A stretch of 64,000 nucleotides of DNA. Source: Acidovorax sp. Leaf160 (lineage in GTDB: Bacteria > Pseudomonadota > Gammaproteobacteria > Burkholderiales > Burkholderiaceae_C). Of this stretch, positions 7,869 to 18,233 are shown in pieces. The stretch lies in assembly GCF_001424265.1 (NCBI RefSeq), contig NZ_LMOV01000024.1, positions 312,328-376,327 of the forward strand, read 5' to 3'. Positions within the stretch are counted from its first letter, which is position 1, and each line of letters begins with the position of its first letter. Made by a program: the position numbers and the translations under genes. The notes below the pieces were generated by a model. It was not told where the DNA came from, ran no database searches, and saw only the letters and a program-made list of their open reading frames with translations.

Positions 7869-9035
7869 ATGTTCCTGCTGAACCACCCCATCCTCCGCCT
7901 GCTGTTTGCCGCCCAGGCGCTCTACTGGTCCTGTTCCATCATCGGCATCACGCTGACCTCGCTGGCCGGTTTGCGCCTGGCGCCGTGGACGGTGCTGGCC
8001 ACGCTGCCGCTGGCGCTGCTGGTGCTGGGCAACCTGTTGGCGGTGATGCCGCTGTCGGTCGCCATGCAGCGGCATGGCCGGCGCCCGGCGCTGATGCTGG
8101 GTGCGGCCGTCGGCGTGGCGGGCGGGCTGCTCTGCGCGGTGGCGCTGCAGCAGGGCAGCTTTGCGCTGCTGTGCCTGGGCGCGACCGCCATCGGCGTCTA
8201 CCAGGCGTCGTCGGGCTTCTACCGGCACGCCGCGCTGGAAGCGGTGGAGCCGCAGCGCCGGGGCCGTGCCGCCGCCTGGGTGGTGGGCGGCGGCGTGTGT
8301 GCGGCGGTGCTGGCGCCGCCGCTGGCCGTGGGGTCGCGCGACGCACTGGCCGTGCCGTTCGCGGGCGCCTATCTGGTGATCGCCGCACTGGCGGCGCTGG
8401 GCCTGCTCACCGTCTCGCGGCTGCCCAGGGGCGGCGCGGCGGCGCCCCGGCCCGCGCCGGGCGCGCTGCGTCTGCTGATGGCGCGGCCGGGCCTGCGTGC
8501 GGCCGTGCTGATGACGGCCATCGGCCATGGGCTGATGATTCTGGTGATGAACGCCACGCCGCTGGCGATGGATGCCTGCGGCTTTTCCACCGCTTCGGCG
8601 GCGACGGTGATCCAGTGGCATGTGATCGGCATGTTCCTGCCGGCCTTCTTCGCCGGCCCGCTGGTGGACCGGTTCGGAGCGCGCCGCGTGGCGGCGGTCG
8701 GGGCTGCGGCGATCGCTGCCAGCGCCTGCACGGCGCTGTCGGGCGTGGAGATGGCGCACTTCTTCGCCAGCTCGCTGCTGCTGGGCCTGGGCTGGAACCT
8801 GATGCTGATCGCCGGCACCACCCTGCTGGCCGAGAACCACGCGCCGCAAGAACGCGGCGCGGCCCAGGCGTTGATGGAGCTGTGCAATGGCGCCACGGCC
8901 GTGGCCATGTCGTTCGGCTCGGGCGCCCTGCTCGCGGGCGTCGGCTGGACGGCCATCAACCTGGCCGCCCTGCCCCTGCTGGCGCTGGCCTGCGCCGCGC
9001 TGTGGGTGCGCAAGGCCAAGCCGCTCATGGCTTGA
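7869..9035 (+). CDS. MFS transporter
   Basis: A 388-residue inner-membrane protein with about 12 hydrophobic segments in the pattern of major facilitator exporters. A basic loop after the second pair of helices contains MQRHGRRPALMLGAA (the family motif A region) and a matching loop in the second half contains GPLVDRFGARRVAAVGA. The substrate is not readable. It follows the GlxA-type regulator by 47 bp and is likely co-transcribed with it, so it may export a compound sensed by that regulator. Confidence 0.88.
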   Translation: MFLLNHPILRLLFAAQALYWSCSIIGITLTSLAGLRLAPWTVLATLPLALLVLGNLLAVMPLSVAMQRHGRRPALMLGAAVGVAGGLLCAVALQQGSFALLCLGATAIGVYQASSGFYRHAALEAVEPQRRGRAAAWVVGGGVCAAVLAPPLAVGSRDALAVPFAGAYLVIAALAALGLLTVSRLPRGGAAAPRPAPGALRLLMARPGLRAAVLMTAIGHGLMILVMNATPLAMDACGFSTASAATVIQWHVIGMFLPAFFAGPLVDRFGARRVAAVGAAAIAASACTALSGVEMAHFFASSLLLGLGWNLMLIAGTTLLAENHAPQERGAAQALMELCNGATAVAMSFGSGALLAGVGWTAINLAALPLLALACAALWVRKAKPLMA

Positions 9036-9069
9036 GCCGGCGCCGTGCGCGGGTGCGCCGCGCGACGGC

Positions 9070-9897
9070 TCAGGCGGTTCGGTGAACGGCCGGGCTCTGG
9101 CGCTGTGCCCAGACCCACATCGCCACGCCGGCGACGATCATCGGCACGCAGAGCCACTGCCCCATGCTCATGCCCAGCGAGAGGATGCCGAGGAACGCGT
9201 CGGGTTCGCGGAAGTACTCGGCGATGAAGCGGAAGACGCCGTAGCCCACCAGAAACGCGGCCGACACCTCGCCCAGCTTGCGGCCCCGGCGCGCGTACAG
9301 CCAGAGCAGCACGAAGAGCAGCAGCCCTTCCATCAGGAACTGGTAGATCTGCGAGGGGTGGCGCGGCAGCATCGAGCCGCTTTGCGGGAACACCATGCCC
9401 CAGGGCAGCGACGGATCGGCAAAGCGCCCCCACAGCTCGCCATTGATGAAGTTGCCGACGCGGCCTGCCGCGAGGCCGGTCGGCACGCAGGGGGCGATGA
9501 AGTCGGTCACCTGCAGCCAGGGGCGGCGGCGCGACCGGGCGTACCAGGCCATGGCCACGATCACGCCGAGCATGCCGCCATGGAAGCTCATGCCGCCCTG
9601 CCAGATGTAGAAGATCTCCAGCGGGTGCGAGAGGTAGTAGCCGGGCTTGTAGAACAGGCAATAGCCCAGCCGCCCGCCCACCACCACGCCCATCACGCCG
9701 AGAAAGAGGATGTCTTCGACGTCCTTGCGCGTCCAGGTCTGGGCGCCGGTGAAGGAGGCATAGGGCTGGTGCCGCAGCCGGCGCATGCCCAGGAACATGA
9801 AGAGACCGAAGGCGGCGAGATACGTGAGGCCGTACCAGTGGATGGAGAGCGGCCCCAGTTGCAGGGCCACGGGGTCGATGTGCGGGTACATGAGCAT
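9070..9897 (-). CDS. lgt: Prolipoprotein diacylglyceryl transferase
   Basis: Transfers diacylglycerol from phosphatidylglycerol to the lipobox Cys of prolipoproteins at the inner membrane. It has 275 residues with seven hydrophobic segments. The Lgt signature [14 protein letters not shown] is intact, as is [19 protein letters not shown] with its catalytic-region His. Start ATG 9897 ([12 protein letters not shown]) fits the family N terminus; a second ATG two codons on is possible. It converges with the MFS gene and follows the cold-shock/DUF1294 gene on the same strand. Confidence 0.96.
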   Translation of the reverse strand: MLMYPHIDPVALQLGPLSIHWYGLTYLAAFGLFMFLGMRRLRHQPYASFTGAQTWTRKDVEDILFLGVMGVVVGGRLGYCLFYKPGYYLSHPLEIFYIWQGGMSFHGGMLGVIVAMAWYARSRRRPWLQVTDFIAPCVPTGLAAGRVGNFINGELWGRFADPSLPWGMVFPQSGSMLPRHPSQIYQFLMEGLLLFVLLWLYARRGRKLGEVSAAFLVGYGVFRFIAEYFREPDAFLGILSLGMSMGQWLCVPMIVAGVAMWVWAQRQSPAVHRTA

Positions 9898-9947
9898 GGT
9901 GGCCGGTATTGTGCCCGCCGACCATGCCCCTGCCGAGCGCCCGCCCC

Positions 9948-10643
9948 TCAGCGGCCCAGCGAGGTGCCCAGCTGCTGGCCGAGGGCCTGCCCATACGGGC
10001 TGGCGAGCCATGAGAACCCCGCGGCGTTGGCCAGCACGGTCAGCCAGAACACGGCGCGAAAGGCGGCCTTGGCCGATTTGTGCCGCAGGGTTTGCTGCGC
10101 CAGCACCGCGCCCGGCCAGCCGCCGGCCAGCGCCAGCAGATGCAGCGTGCGCTCGGACACCCGCCACGCCCCCGCCCGGGCCGCCGACTTGTCCCACGCG
10201 TAGACGAGGTAGGTCACGAGGCTTGCGAGCGGATACACCCAGAGCAGCCAGCGCGGCGGATGGCCGAGGATGTAGCCGGCGGCCAGCATCAGCATGAAGG
10301 CCGGCAACGCCCAGAGGGCTGCGGCGCTTCCCGCCCTTCCGCCGCTGCTGGCCGACGCGCGGCGGGACGCGGGCCGCGTCGACCGGGCGGGCCGAGCGGA
10401 CCGAGCGGGCCGAGCGGGCCGGGGGCTAGGCGCCTGCGCCACCAGCTCGACGTTGACCGCGCGCTTCTGGCCATCCCGGCCCGGTTCCACCTCGAAGCGC
10501 ACCCGCTGGCCCGGCCGGGGCCGCTCGCGCAGCGGGCGAAAGGCCTTGATGTGAACGAAGACCGGGTCGCCGCCGGCCGGCGGCTCGATGAAACCGAAGC
10601 CGCGGTCGTCGTTCCAGGACTGCAGGGTTCCGTCGAAGCGCAT
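9948..10643 (-). CDS. Cold-shock domain / DUF1294 fusion membrane protein
   Basis: A 231-residue protein. Residues about 1-70 form a cold-shock (OB-fold) domain with the RNP1-like GFGFIEPP and FVHIKAF. Then comes a basic Pro-Ala-Arg-Ser linker, and residues about 115-231 form a DUF1294 membrane domain ([39 protein letters not shown]). The linker is partly encoded by three 9-bp tandem units (10391-10417), so its length may vary between strains. It may couple nucleic-acid binding to the membrane; the function is not established. Confidence 0.85.
   Translation of the reverse strand: MRFDGTLQSWNDDRGFGFIEPPAGGDPVFVHIKAFRPLRERPRPGQRVRFEVEPGRDGQKRAVNVELVAQAPSPRPARPARSARPARSTRPASRRASASSGGRAGSAAALWALPAFMLMLAAGYILGHPPRWLLWVYPLASLVTYLVYAWDKSAARAGAWRVSERTLHLLALAGGWPGAVLAQQTLRHKSAKAAFRAVFWLTVLANAAGFSWLASPYGQALGQQLGTSLGR
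10391..10417. repeat. Three tandem 9-bp units (GCCGAGCGG) in a linker-coding region
   Basis: Units GCCGAGCGG, ACCGAGCGG and GCCGAGCGG at 10391, 10400 and 10409. They are in frame and encode the Ala-Arg-Pro/Ser linker of the cold-shock/DUF1294 protein. The same unit is present in inverse orientation at 404-430. Confidence 0.65.
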
Positions 10644-10821
10644 GGGCAATCGTTGAGCAGATAAGGAATCGGAGAGGGGCTGCCATTTTGAGCCTGCCGC
10701 AGGCCGGCCAACGCGAACGCTTCTGATCCCCGTACGCAACCAGAGCGCCAGGCCGGGGGTTTGCGCGACAAAGGCACGCCGAACCGCGATACTCCCGGCT
10801 GAAACAACCATAAAGAAGATC

Positions 10822-11301
10822 ATGCAAGGGAACCCCCAAGTCGTCGAATATTTCAAGGACCTGCTGCGCGGCGAGCTCGCTGCGCGCGACCAGTACTTCG
10901 CCCATTCACGCTTCTACGAAGACATGGGCCTGGTGCGGCTCTACACCCGGCTGAACCACGAAATGGAAGAGGAAACGCAGCATGCCGACGCGCTGCTGCG
11001 CCGCATCATCTTCCTGGGGGGCCGGCCCGACATGCGCCCGAAGGAGTTCACGCCCGGCGTCACCGTGCCCGACATGCTGCGCAAGGACCTGGACACCGAA
11101 TACGAAGTGCGCGCCGCGCTGCAAAACGGCATGGCGCTGTGCGAGAGCGTGGGCGACTACGTGAGCCGCGATCTGCTGCTGGTGCAGCTGAAGGACACCG
11201 AGGAAGACCACGCCTATTGGCTGGAAAAGCAGCTGGGCCTGATCGACCGCATCGGCCTGCCCAACTACCTGCAGTCGCAGATGGGCACCGAATCCGCATG
11301 A
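10822..11301 (+). CDS. bfr: Bacterioferritin
   Basis: Iron-storage ferritin-like protein of 159 residues, close to E. coli Bfr. Di-iron ligands are recognisable: Glu18 ([11 protein letters not shown]), Glu51 and His54 (EEETQHAD), a Glu near 93, and the E-x-x-H pair Glu127/His130. The position matching the haem-ligand Met52 of E. coli is Thr (EETQHAD), so this copy probably does not bind haem as a homodimer. It is divergent from the cold-shock/DUF1294 gene and followed by a strong hairpin terminator. Start ATG 10822 has an AAAGAAG ribosome-binding sequence. Confidence 0.95.
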   Translation: MQGNPQVVEYFKDLLRGELAARDQYFAHSRFYEDMGLVRLYTRLNHEMEEETQHADALLRRIIFLGGRPDMRPKEFTPGVTVPDMLRKDLDTEYEVRAALQNGMALCESVGDYVSRDLLLVQLKDTEEDHAYWLEKQLGLIDRIGLPNYLQSQMGTESA

Positions 11302-11426
11302 AATGCCGCGCAGGCGCTCGATCCACGGGCACCTGCAGCGACTGAATTCATGGCAAAAGCATCACGAGTGGCTCCACGATAGAAGGCGCGCGAACGACGT
11401 GCCCCGATGAAAAAGCCGAAATGAAG

Positions 11427-11460
11427 AAAGCCGCACCTGTCGCCAGGTGCGGCTTTTCTT
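11427..11460. terminator. Bidirectional intrinsic terminator between bfr and ilvD
   Basis: 13-bp perfect stem (11427-11439 with 11444-11456) around a TCGC loop. A T-rich tract follows on the plus strand and TTTCTTCATTT follows on the minus strand. It serves the convergent bfr and ilvD genes. Confidence 0.85.
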
Positions 11461-11534
11461 TTTGGGAGTCTCGTCTGGAGCCGGGCCGCCGACTTGTGCG
11501 CCGTACACGCGGCGGCGGCGGCGAGGCCCTGGCC

Positions 11535-13391
11535 TCAGTCGAGCAGCGCTGGATCGCGCACGGCGCCCTTGTCGGCCGACATGACCAGCTTGGCATAGGC
11601 CTTGAGCGCGGCGGACACCTTGCGCGGCCGCGGCTGGGCGGGCTTCCAGCCACGGGCGTCCTGCTCAACACGGCGGCGGGCCAGCTCTTCGTCGCTCACC
11701 AGCACGTTGATGGTGCGGTTCGGAATGTCGATGCGGATGCGGTCGCCGTTCTGCACCAGGCCGATCGCGCCGCCGGCAGCGGCTTCGGGCGAGCAGTGGC
11801 CGATCGACAGGCCCGAGGTGCCGCCCGAGAAGCGCCCGTCGGTCAGCAGCGCGCAGGCCTTGCCCAGGCCCTTGGACTTGATGTAGCTGGTCGGGTAGAG
11901 CATTTCCTGCATGCCGGGGCCGCCTTTGGGGCCCTCGTAGCGCACCACGACGATGTCGCCCGCCTGCACCTTGCCGGCCAGGATGTTCTCCACCGCTTCG
12001 TCCTGCGACTCGGTGACGTGCGCGGATCCCTCGAAGACATGGATGGATTCATCCACGCCCGCGGTCTTGACCACGCAGCCGTCCAGCGCGATGTTGCCAC
12101 GCAGCACGGCCAGGCCGCCTTCCTTGCTGAAGGCGTGCTCGTACGAGCGGATGCAGCCTTCGGCACGGTCCAGGTCCAGGCTGGGCCAGCGGGTGTTCTG
12201 GCTGAAGGCCACCTGGGTGGGGATGCCGGCGGGGCCCGCCATGTAGAAGTGGCGCACGGCCTCGTCCTGCGTGCGGGTGATGTCCCACTGCGCCAGCGCA
12301 TCGCCCAGCGTGGGCGCATGCACCGTGGGCGCGTCGGTGTGCAGGCGGCCCGCGCGGTCGAGTTCGCCCAGGATGGCCATGATGCCGCCCGCGCGATGCA
12401 CGTCTTCGATGTGGTACTTGTTGGTGTTGGGCGCGACCTTGCACAGCTGCGGCACGTCGCGCGAGAGGCGGTCGATGTCGGCCATGCTGAAGTCGATCTC
12501 GGCTTCACGGGCGATGGCCAGCAGGTGCAGGATGGTGTTGGTGGAGCCGCCCATGGCGATGTCCAGCGTCATCGCGTTCTCGAAGGCCTTGAAGCCCACC
12601 GAGCGCGGCAGGACGCGGTCGTTGTCCTGCTCGTAGTATTCCTTGGCCAGTTCCACGATGCGGCGGCCGGCGCGCTTGAAGAGCTGTTCGCGGTCGGCAT
12701 GCGTGGCCACCACGGTGCCGTTGCCCGGCAGCGACAGGCCCAGCGCCTCGGTCAGGCAGTTCATCGAATTGGCGGTGAACATGCCCGAGCAGGAACCGCA
12801 GGTCGGGCAGGCGGAACGCTCCACCTCGGCCACGTCGGCATCGGAATACTTGTCGTCGGCGGCGATCACCATCGCGTCCACCAGGTCGAGCTTCTTGAAC
12901 TCCATGACCTTGGTGACGGGGTTGGCCAGGCGCGTCTTGCCGGCTTCCATCGGGCCGCCGGACACGAACACCACGGGGATGTTCAGCCGCATGGCGGCCA
13001 TCAGCATGCCGGGGGTGATCTTGTCGCAGTTGGAGATGCAGACCATCGCATCGGCGCAGTGCGCGTTCACCATGTACTCGACCGAGTCGGCAATGATGTC
13101 GCGGCTGGGCAGCGAATACAGCATGCCGTCGTGGCCCATGGCAATGCCGTCGTCGACCGCGATGGTGTTGAATTCCTTGGCGACGCCGCCGGCCGCCTCG
13201 ATCTCGCGGGCGACGAGCTGGCCCAGGTCCTTCAGGTGGACGTGGCCGGGCACGAACTGGGTGAACGAGTTCACCACGGCGATGATCGGCTTGCTGAAGT
13301 CGTCGTCCTTCATGCCGGTGGCGCGCCAGAGGGAGCGGGCACCGGCCATGTTGCGGCCGGCGGTGGAAGTCTTGGAACGGTATGCGGGCAT
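11535..13391 (-). CDS. ilvD: Dihydroxy-acid dehydratase
   Basis: Branched-chain amino-acid (and pantothenate) biosynthesis: dehydrates 2,3-dihydroxy-isovalerate and -methylvalerate. It has 618 residues, the usual length. Fe-S cluster Cys segments are visible: [15 protein letters not shown] and [19 protein letters not shown]. The C-terminal [19 protein letters not shown] carries the substrate-binding Ser region. Start ATG 13391 gives [20 protein letters not shown], the family N terminus. It stands alone on the minus strand. Confidence 0.97.
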   Translation of the reverse strand: MPAYRSKTSTAGRNMAGARSLWRATGMKDDDFSKPIIAVVNSFTQFVPGHVHLKDLGQLVAREIEAAGGVAKEFNTIAVDDGIAMGHDGMLYSLPSRDIIADSVEYMVNAHCADAMVCISNCDKITPGMLMAAMRLNIPVVFVSGGPMEAGKTRLANPVTKVMEFKKLDLVDAMVIAADDKYSDADVAEVERSACPTCGSCSGMFTANSMNCLTEALGLSLPGNGTVVATHADREQLFKRAGRRIVELAKEYYEQDNDRVLPRSVGFKAFENAMTLDIAMGGSTNTILHLLAIAREAEIDFSMADIDRLSRDVPQLCKVAPNTNKYHIEDVHRAGGIMAILGELDRAGRLHTDAPTVHAPTLGDALAQWDITRTQDEAVRHFYMAGPAGIPTQVAFSQNTRWPSLDLDRAEGCIRSYEHAFSKEGGLAVLRGNIALDGCVVKTAGVDESIHVFEGSAHVTESQDEAVENILAGKVQAGDIVVVRYEGPKGGPGMQEMLYPTSYIKSKGLGKACALLTDGRFSGGTSGLSIGHCSPEAAAGGAIGLVQNGDRIRIDIPNRTINVLVSDEELARRRVEQDARGWKPAQPRPRKVSAALKAYAKLVMSADKGAVRDPALLD

Positions 13392-13741
13392 CGTGGTGGC
13401 TCGGTCGAAAAAAACGCAGGAAGAAAGGATGATGGGCCGCGATTGGCGGCCGCCGCGCGCCCGTGCGAACAACCTCTTGAGCCGCGCCCTGGGCAATGGG
13501 AAACGCAGCGAATTATCTACGACGCCCCTGGGCGCACGCGCTGCAGCGGCCGGATCCCCACGCGGCAGGTGGTGCCGCATCTTGGGAGGTTGCGCATCCC
13601 GGTGCGGGGCGGGAGCGGCCAGGCGCCCAGGCAGCCGTTGCCCGATTCGGGTGGAGCGCTGGTCGATCCTCGGGACGACGCTATATAGTTAATAGCAACG
13701 GATCGATATCCGGCGCTCACCCTGCGCGCCGGTGCGCCGCT
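13392..13741. other. Gene-free interval upstream of ilvD
   Basis: 350 bp between ilvD and the small Trp-rich protein gene. It must contain the ilvD promoter (minus strand), but no clear attenuator, T-box or operator was recognised. The only recognisable content is one copy of the dispersed 60-bp element (13640-13698). Confidence 0.5.
13640..13698 (-). repeat. Dispersed 60-bp element, copy 2
   Basis: Read on the minus strand: GCTAT-N7-ATAGC, exactly 20 nt, GCGC, then a CGAATCGGGC end. The core (13680-13696) is ATATAGTTAAT-rich in an otherwise G+C-rich interval. Confidence 0.65.
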
Positions 13742-13984
13742 TCAACGCGGATCGCGCGGCCGGATGCCCAGCGCTTCCTTCTGGCGGTCGATGCGGTTGC
13801 GCTTGCGCAGCTCCATCTTCTCCATCGCCTTGCGCGACGAGCGGCCCGAGGCATCGGACCAGGTCCACCACACCACAGCCACGCCGAACGGCGCCAGCAC
13901 CCACCACCACGTCCACGCGGCGACGGGGCCGATCTCCAGCCACTTCAGCACAACCAGCAACAGACCCAAACCCAAGGCGTACAT
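13742..13984 (-). CDS. Small Trp-rich membrane protein (TIGR04438-like)
   Basis: An 80-residue protein with two hydrophobic segments rich in Trp (AWTWWWVLAPFGVAVVWWTW) followed by a charged helix (RKAMEKMELRKRNRIDRQKE). This matches the small Trp-rich proteins described in Burkholderiales, whose function is unknown. It is divergent from the cytochrome c gene, 109 bp away. Confidence 0.75.
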   Translation of the reverse strand: MYALGLGLLLVVLKWLEIGPVAAWTWWWVLAPFGVAVVWWTWSDASGRSSRKAMEKMELRKRNRIDRQKEALGIRPRDPR

Positions 13985-14093
13985 GGCGATCCCCCGAGGT
14001 GACGCAGGCCAGCGGGCACCTGCCCGTCAACCGCGTTCACTACAATTTCATTGAATCCAATATAAACGACGTCCCAACCTGCAGGAAACCCCG

Positions 14094-14399
14094 ATGAAGC
14101 GCACCACGATCCTTTTGGCCCTGGCCTTTTCGGCCGCGGCGCCTGCCATGGCCGACCAGGCCCTGGCCACGTCCAAGAACTGCATGGCCTGCCACGCGGT
14201 GGACAAGAAGCTGGTGGGGCCCTCGTACAAGGACGTGGCGGCCAAGTACGCCGGCCAGGCTGGCGCGGCCGACAAGCTGGCCGTGAAGATCATCAAGGGC
14301 GGCTCCGGCGTCTGGGGCCCGGTGCCCATGCCTGCCAATTCGCAGGTGAACGAAGCCGACGCGAAAAAGCTGGCCAACTGGATTCTGTCGCTCAAGTAA
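14094..14399 (+). CDS. Class I c-type cytochrome (c551/c552-like), periplasmic
   Basis: A 101-residue periplasmic electron carrier. A signal peptide of about 20 residues ends PAMA; the mature part has one haem motif CMACH and a distal Met ligand region (WGPVPMPAN), typical of cytochrome c551-type proteins. The ending ANWILSLK is also typical. It is monocistronic with a strong terminator at 14444-14481. The redox partner is not indicated by its neighbours. Confidence 0.93.
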   Translation: MKRTTILLALAFSAAAPAMADQALATSKNCMACHAVDKKLVGPSYKDVAAKYAGQAGAADKLAVKIIKGGSGVWGPVPMPANSQVNEADAKKLANWILSLK

Positions 14400-14443
14400 T
14401 TCGCAGCCGGCCGCCTCGGCTGCCATCTCCGCCCCAACCAGAC

Positions 14444-14481
14444 AAAAGCCGCCGGGTGCTGATCGCGCCCGGCGGCTTTTT
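14444..14481. terminator. Intrinsic terminator after cytochrome c, possibly bidirectional
   Basis: 13-bp arms AAAAGCCGCCGGG (14444-14456) and its complement (14468-14480) with an 11-nt loop and a T-run in both directions. It sits between the convergent cytochrome c and LapA-like genes. Confidence 0.85.
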
Positions 14482-14517
14482 GCTGTCAGGCACCGGCCCG
14501 GTACCGGGCCGAGGCGC

Positions 14518-15084
14518 TCAGATGCGCAGCTCTGGGTCGGCGCGCAGCGTCGGGTCGGTGGGGTAGACCGGCGGCGTGGCGTGTACCGGCGCCATACCGG
14601 GCGTCACGGCCTGTGCCATGGGCGTGCCGGTCACGCCGCGATGGCGCAGCTGGTCTTCCAACTGGCCGACGTAGGCCGCAGTGGCGTTGTCCGATTCCTG
14701 CACCCGGGCCGCAAGCCGCGATTCCAGCGCGTCGATGCGCGCCAGCAGCGCGTCCTGGCTGGTGCGGTAGTGGCCGTCGAGATAGGTGCGCAGTTCGGTG
14801 AAGCGCGAGGCCTCGGCCTTGTCGGCCAGGTCGCGCTGGGTGGCCATTTCCTTGGTGTGGCGACGCGTTTCCAGCAGCACGGCGCCCTGCAGCCACAGTA
14901 CGTAGGCGAGGAAGAACACGGCCAGCAGGATGGTCAGCGCCAGCATCACCAGGCCGAGTGGCGCCTGGATGGAGGTGACGCCGAGCCAGATCTGCGTGGG
15001 TGTCGAAAGCGTCGTCCAGTTCAGCGCGGCCAGCGCGCCGATGGCGACCACGATGAGGACGAGGATGATGCTGCGGAAATTCAT
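14518..15084 (-). CDS. LapA-domain (DUF1049-like) membrane protein with coiled coil
   Basis: 188 residues: two transmembrane segments (residues about 5-25 and 42-70, with the LNWTTLSTPTQIWLG connector seen in LapA-type proteins), then a charged helical region likely to be coiled coil (ETRRHTKEMATQRDLADKAE), and a Pro/Thr-rich tail. In E. coli LapA/LapB act in LPS assembly quality control, but here the tail and context (downstream of acs) differ, so the role is uncertain. ATG 15084 was chosen because the hydrophobic segment begins at once. Confidence 0.65.
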   Translation of the reverse strand: MNFRSIILVLIVVAIGALAALNWTTLSTPTQIWLGVTSIQAPLGLVMLALTILLAVFFLAYVLWLQGAVLLETRRHTKEMATQRDLADKAEASRFTELRTYLDGHYRTSQDALLARIDALESRLAARVQESDNATAAYVGQLEDQLRHRGVTGTPMAQAVTPGMAPVHATPPVYPTDPTLRADPELRI

Positions 15085-15239
15085 GGTTGTGGTTCTCCCA
15101 TTGCACAGGCGGAGTGAGGCGCCGACGGGCCCGAAGGCAGGGCCCGCGACGTGCGGTGCGCAGGTTGTAACCCAGCCTGCGGGCTCGAAGCGCCGCGGCG
15201 GGGATGGTTCCGGCGCCGTCCTACAGGGGGCGCGCACCA

Positions 15240-15265
15240 TGAAGAAAGCCGCCCTGGGGCGGCTC
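15240..15265 (-). terminator. Putative terminator after acs
   Basis: AGCCGCCC/GGGCGGCT hairpin (15247-15254 with 15257-15264) followed on the minus strand by TTTCTTC, 34 bp past the acs stop. The U-tract is weak. Confidence 0.55.
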
Positions 15266-15298
15266 GGGGTCTGAGGGTAGGCGGCGGGGCCGCCCGGC

Positions 15299-17332
15299 TC
15301 AGTTGGCTTGCGCCAGTTGATCCAGGATCGCGGGGTTCTCCAGCGTGCTGGTGTCCTGCGTGATGGCTTCGCCCTTGGCGATGGAGCGCAGCAGGCGGCG
15401 CATGATCTTGCCGCTGCGGGTCTTGGGCAGGTTGTCGCCGAAGCGGATGTCCTTCGGCTTGGCGATCGGGCCGATCTCCTTGGCCACCCAGTCGCGCAGC
15501 TCCTTGGCGATGGCCTTGGCCTCGTCGCCGGTCGGGCGGGAGCGCTTGAGCACCACGAAGGCGCAGATGGCCTCGCCCGTCAGGTCGTCGGGGCGGCCCA
15601 CCACGGCGGCTTCGGCCACCAGGTCGGTCTTGGAGACCAGGGCGGACTCGATCTCCATCGTGCCCATGCGGTGGCCGGAGACGTTCAGCACGTCGTCGAT
15701 GCGGCCGGTGATGCGGAAGTAGCCCCGGTCGGCCCCGGAGCCGGAGGGTCCGCCAGCGGACCGCACCGCGCCGTCGCCCGCCAGGTAGTAGCCCTTGAGC
15801 TCCTCGGGGAAGTAGCTCTTCTTGAAGCGCTCCGGGTCGTTCCAGATCGTGCGGATCATGCTCGGCCAGGGGCGCTTGATGACCAGGATGCCGCCCGTGC
15901 CGTTGGGGATGTCGTTGCCCATCTCGTCGACGATGGCGGCGGTGATGCCCGGCAGCGGCAGCGTGCAGGAGCCCGGCACCAGCGGCGTGGCACCCGGCAG
16001 CGGGGTGATGACGTGGCCGCCGGTCTCGGTCTGCCAGAAGGTGTCCACGATGGGGCAGCGCTCGCCGCCCACGTTCTTGTGGTACCACATCCAGGCCTCG
16101 GGGTTGATGGGTTCGCCCACGCTCCCCAGGATGCGCAGGCTCGACAGGTCGGAGCTGGACGGATGCACCGCCTTGTCGGCTTCGGCCGCCTTGATGAGCG
16201 AGCGGATGGCGGTGGGGGCGGTGTAGAAGATCGACACCTTGTGGCGCTCGATCATCTGCCAGAAGCGGCCGGCGTTCGGGTACGTGGGCACGCCCTCGAA
16301 CACCACCTGCGTGGCGCCTGCGGCCAGCGGGCCATAGGCCACGTACGTGTGGCCGGTGATCCAGCCGATGTCGGCCGTGCACCAGAACACGTCTTCGGGC
16401 TTGAGGTCGAAGGTCCAGTCCATCGTGAGCTTGGCCCACAGCAGGTAGCCGCCGGTGGCGTGCTGCACGCCCTTGGGCTTGCCGGTGGAGCCGCTGGTGT
16501 AGAGGATGAAGAGCGGGTGCTCGGCGCCCACCGGCACCGGGGGGCAGTCGGCGCTCTGGCCGGCCAGGGCTTCATCGAAGGTCTTGTCGCGGCCCGCCAC
16601 CATGTGGCAGGCGGTGGGCGTGCGCTGGAAGACGAGGATGCTGCGGATCGTGTCGCAGCCGCCCATGGCGATGCCTTCGTCCACGATGGCCTTGAGCGGC
16701 AATTCCTTGCCGCCGCGCATCTGGTAGTTGGCGGTGATGACGGCCACCGCGCCCGCGTCGATGATGCGTTCCTGCAGCGCCTTGGCCGAGAAGCCGCCGA
16801 ACACCACGCTGTGCGTGGCGCCGATGCGCGCGCAGGCCTGCATCGCGACCACGCCCTCGATGGTCATGGGCATGTAGATGAGCACGCGGTCGCCCTTTTG
16901 CACGCCCTCGGCCTTGAGGGCGTTGGCGAAGCGGGCCACGCGCTCCAGCAGTTCCTTGTAGGTGACCTTCGTCACGGCGCCGTCGTCGGCCTCGAAGACG
17001 ATGGCGGTCTTGTTCTCGACCGGCGTGCCGATGTGGCGGTCCAGGCAGTTGGCACTGGCGTTCAGTTCGCCGTCGGCGAACCACTGGAAGAAGGGCGCGT
17101 TGGATTCATCGAGCGTGCGCGTGAACGGCTTCGCCCACTGCACGTTCTCGCGCGCCAGGCGCGCCCAGAAGCCGTCGAAGTCGCGCTCGGCCTCGGCGCA
17201 CAGGGCCTCGTAGCCGGCCATGCCCGACACGCGGGCGGCGGTGGCCAGCGCTGCAGGGGGCGGGAACACCCGGTTTTCCACCAGCACGGATTCGATGGTG
17301 GCTGAGGCGGGCGTCGCGGCGGGGGCTGTCAT
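15299..17332 (-). CDS. acs: Acetyl-CoA synthetase
   Basis: AMP-forming acetate-CoA ligase of 677 residues, slightly longer than the usual ~650. Motifs: [20 protein letters not shown] (P-loop), [32 protein letters not shown], and the C-terminal acetylation-site context [13 protein letters not shown] with the catalytic Lys. A short insertion ([11 protein letters not shown]) sits before the [11 protein letters not shown] hinge; its DNA contains the inverted repeat GGTCCGC-CA-GCGGACC. The gene provides acetyl-CoA from acetate, parallel to the malonate route at the left of the window. Confidence 0.96.
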   Translation of the reverse strand: MTAPAATPASATIESVLVENRVFPPPAALATAARVSGMAGYEALCAEAERDFDGFWARLARENVQWAKPFTRTLDESNAPFFQWFADGELNASANCLDRHIGTPVENKTAIVFEADDGAVTKVTYKELLERVARFANALKAEGVQKGDRVLIYMPMTIEGVVAMQACARIGATHSVVFGGFSAKALQERIIDAGAVAVITANYQMRGGKELPLKAIVDEGIAMGGCDTIRSILVFQRTPTACHMVAGRDKTFDEALAGQSADCPPVPVGAEHPLFILYTSGSTGKPKGVQHATGGYLLWAKLTMDWTFDLKPEDVFWCTADIGWITGHTYVAYGPLAAGATQVVFEGVPTYPNAGRFWQMIERHKVSIFYTAPTAIRSLIKAAEADKAVHPSSSDLSSLRILGSVGEPINPEAWMWYHKNVGGERCPIVDTFWQTETGGHVITPLPGATPLVPGSCTLPLPGITAAIVDEMGNDIPNGTGGILVIKRPWPSMIRTIWNDPERFKKSYFPEELKGYYLAGDGAVRSAGGPSGSGADRGYFRITGRIDDVLNVSGHRMGTMEIESALVSKTDLVAEAAVVGRPDDLTGEAICAFVVLKRSRPTGDEAKAIAKELRDWVAKEIGPIAKPKDIRFGDNLPKTRSGKIMRRLLRSIAKGEAITQDTSTLENPAILDQLAQAN

Positions 17333-17590
17333 GGTGGTGTCTCCTGGAATCGTTGGGTCGGAGGAAATCGGTGCTGGCTGGCCCGTACTGTCGAGGGCGG
17401 CACTTACAGGCTACTGACGGAGCCGAGCTTACCGACAAAACACCGGCCCGCAGCCGTCGGGCGACCCGCGACCGACCGGCCCGCGGCGACGTCGCCGCAC
17501 GGGCCTGGCACGCGCCGCGAAGGGTTCATGGCAAACCCCTAGAATCCCGTCCGGCTCGCCCATCCACCCATTTTTTTGCCTCTCACGCCC

Positions 17591-18202
17591 ATGGCTTCTC
17601 CCCGTTATTCCGGCCCCGATCGCGTGGCCACGCCGCTGCGCCCCCTGCCCGCGATGATCTTCGCCAGCCGCTGGCTGCAGCTGCCCCTCTACCTGGGCCT
17701 CATCGCCGCCCAGGGCGTCTATGTGTGGCACTTCCTCGTCGAGCTGTGGCATCTGGTGGAGGCCGTCTTCGGCAACCAGCAGGCGCTGCAGGCGCTGGTC
17801 ACCAGCATCGGCTACAAGCCGGGTTTCGAGGTCACCGCGCTGAACGAGACGGTGATCATGCTGGTGGTGCTGGCGCTGATCGACGTGGTGATGATCTCCA
17901 ACCTGCTGATCATGGTGATCGTGGGCGGCTACGAAACCTTCGTCAGCCGGCTGGGCCTCGACAAGCACCCCGATCAGCCCGAATGGCTGGGCCATGTGAA
18001 CGCCTCGGTGCTGAAGGTGAAGCTGGGCCTGTCGATCATCGGCATCAGCTCCATCCACCTGCTCAAGACCTTCATCAACGCCGCCAACTACGACGTAAAG
18101 GTGCTGATGTGGCAGACCATCATCCACGTGGTGTTCCTGCTGTCCGCCATCGCCATTGCCTACACCGACAAGCTGCTGAACATATCGCACGAACGGCACT
18201 GA
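17591..18202 (+). CDS. UPF0114 (YqhA-like) inner-membrane protein
   Basis: 203 residues with about four transmembrane segments. The family pattern is clear: [60 protein letters not shown]. Members are uncharacterised membrane proteins. ATG 17591 is preferred over an upstream TTG (17576). It is divergent from acs with a 258-bp gap. It ends just before a copy of the dispersed repeat. Confidence 0.9.
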   Translation: MASPRYSGPDRVATPLRPLPAMIFASRWLQLPLYLGLIAAQGVYVWHFLVELWHLVEAVFGNQQALQALVTSIGYKPGFEVTALNETVIMLVVLALIDVVMISNLLIMVIVGGYETFVSRLGLDKHPDQPEWLGHVNASVLKVKLGLSIIGISSIHLLKTFINAANYDVKVLMWQTIIHVVFLLSAIAIAYTDKLLNISHERH

Positions 18203-18233
18203 ACGCGGGAGTGCCCCGGGGCGCAAGGCTGCA

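Noticed and set aside
10644..10821. Fur box upstream of bacterioferritin
   Set aside because: No sequence in this interval resembles the Fur inverted repeat.
15308..17305. Long frame opposite acs
   Set aside because: Antisense shadow: low-complexity composition and no ribosome-binding site.
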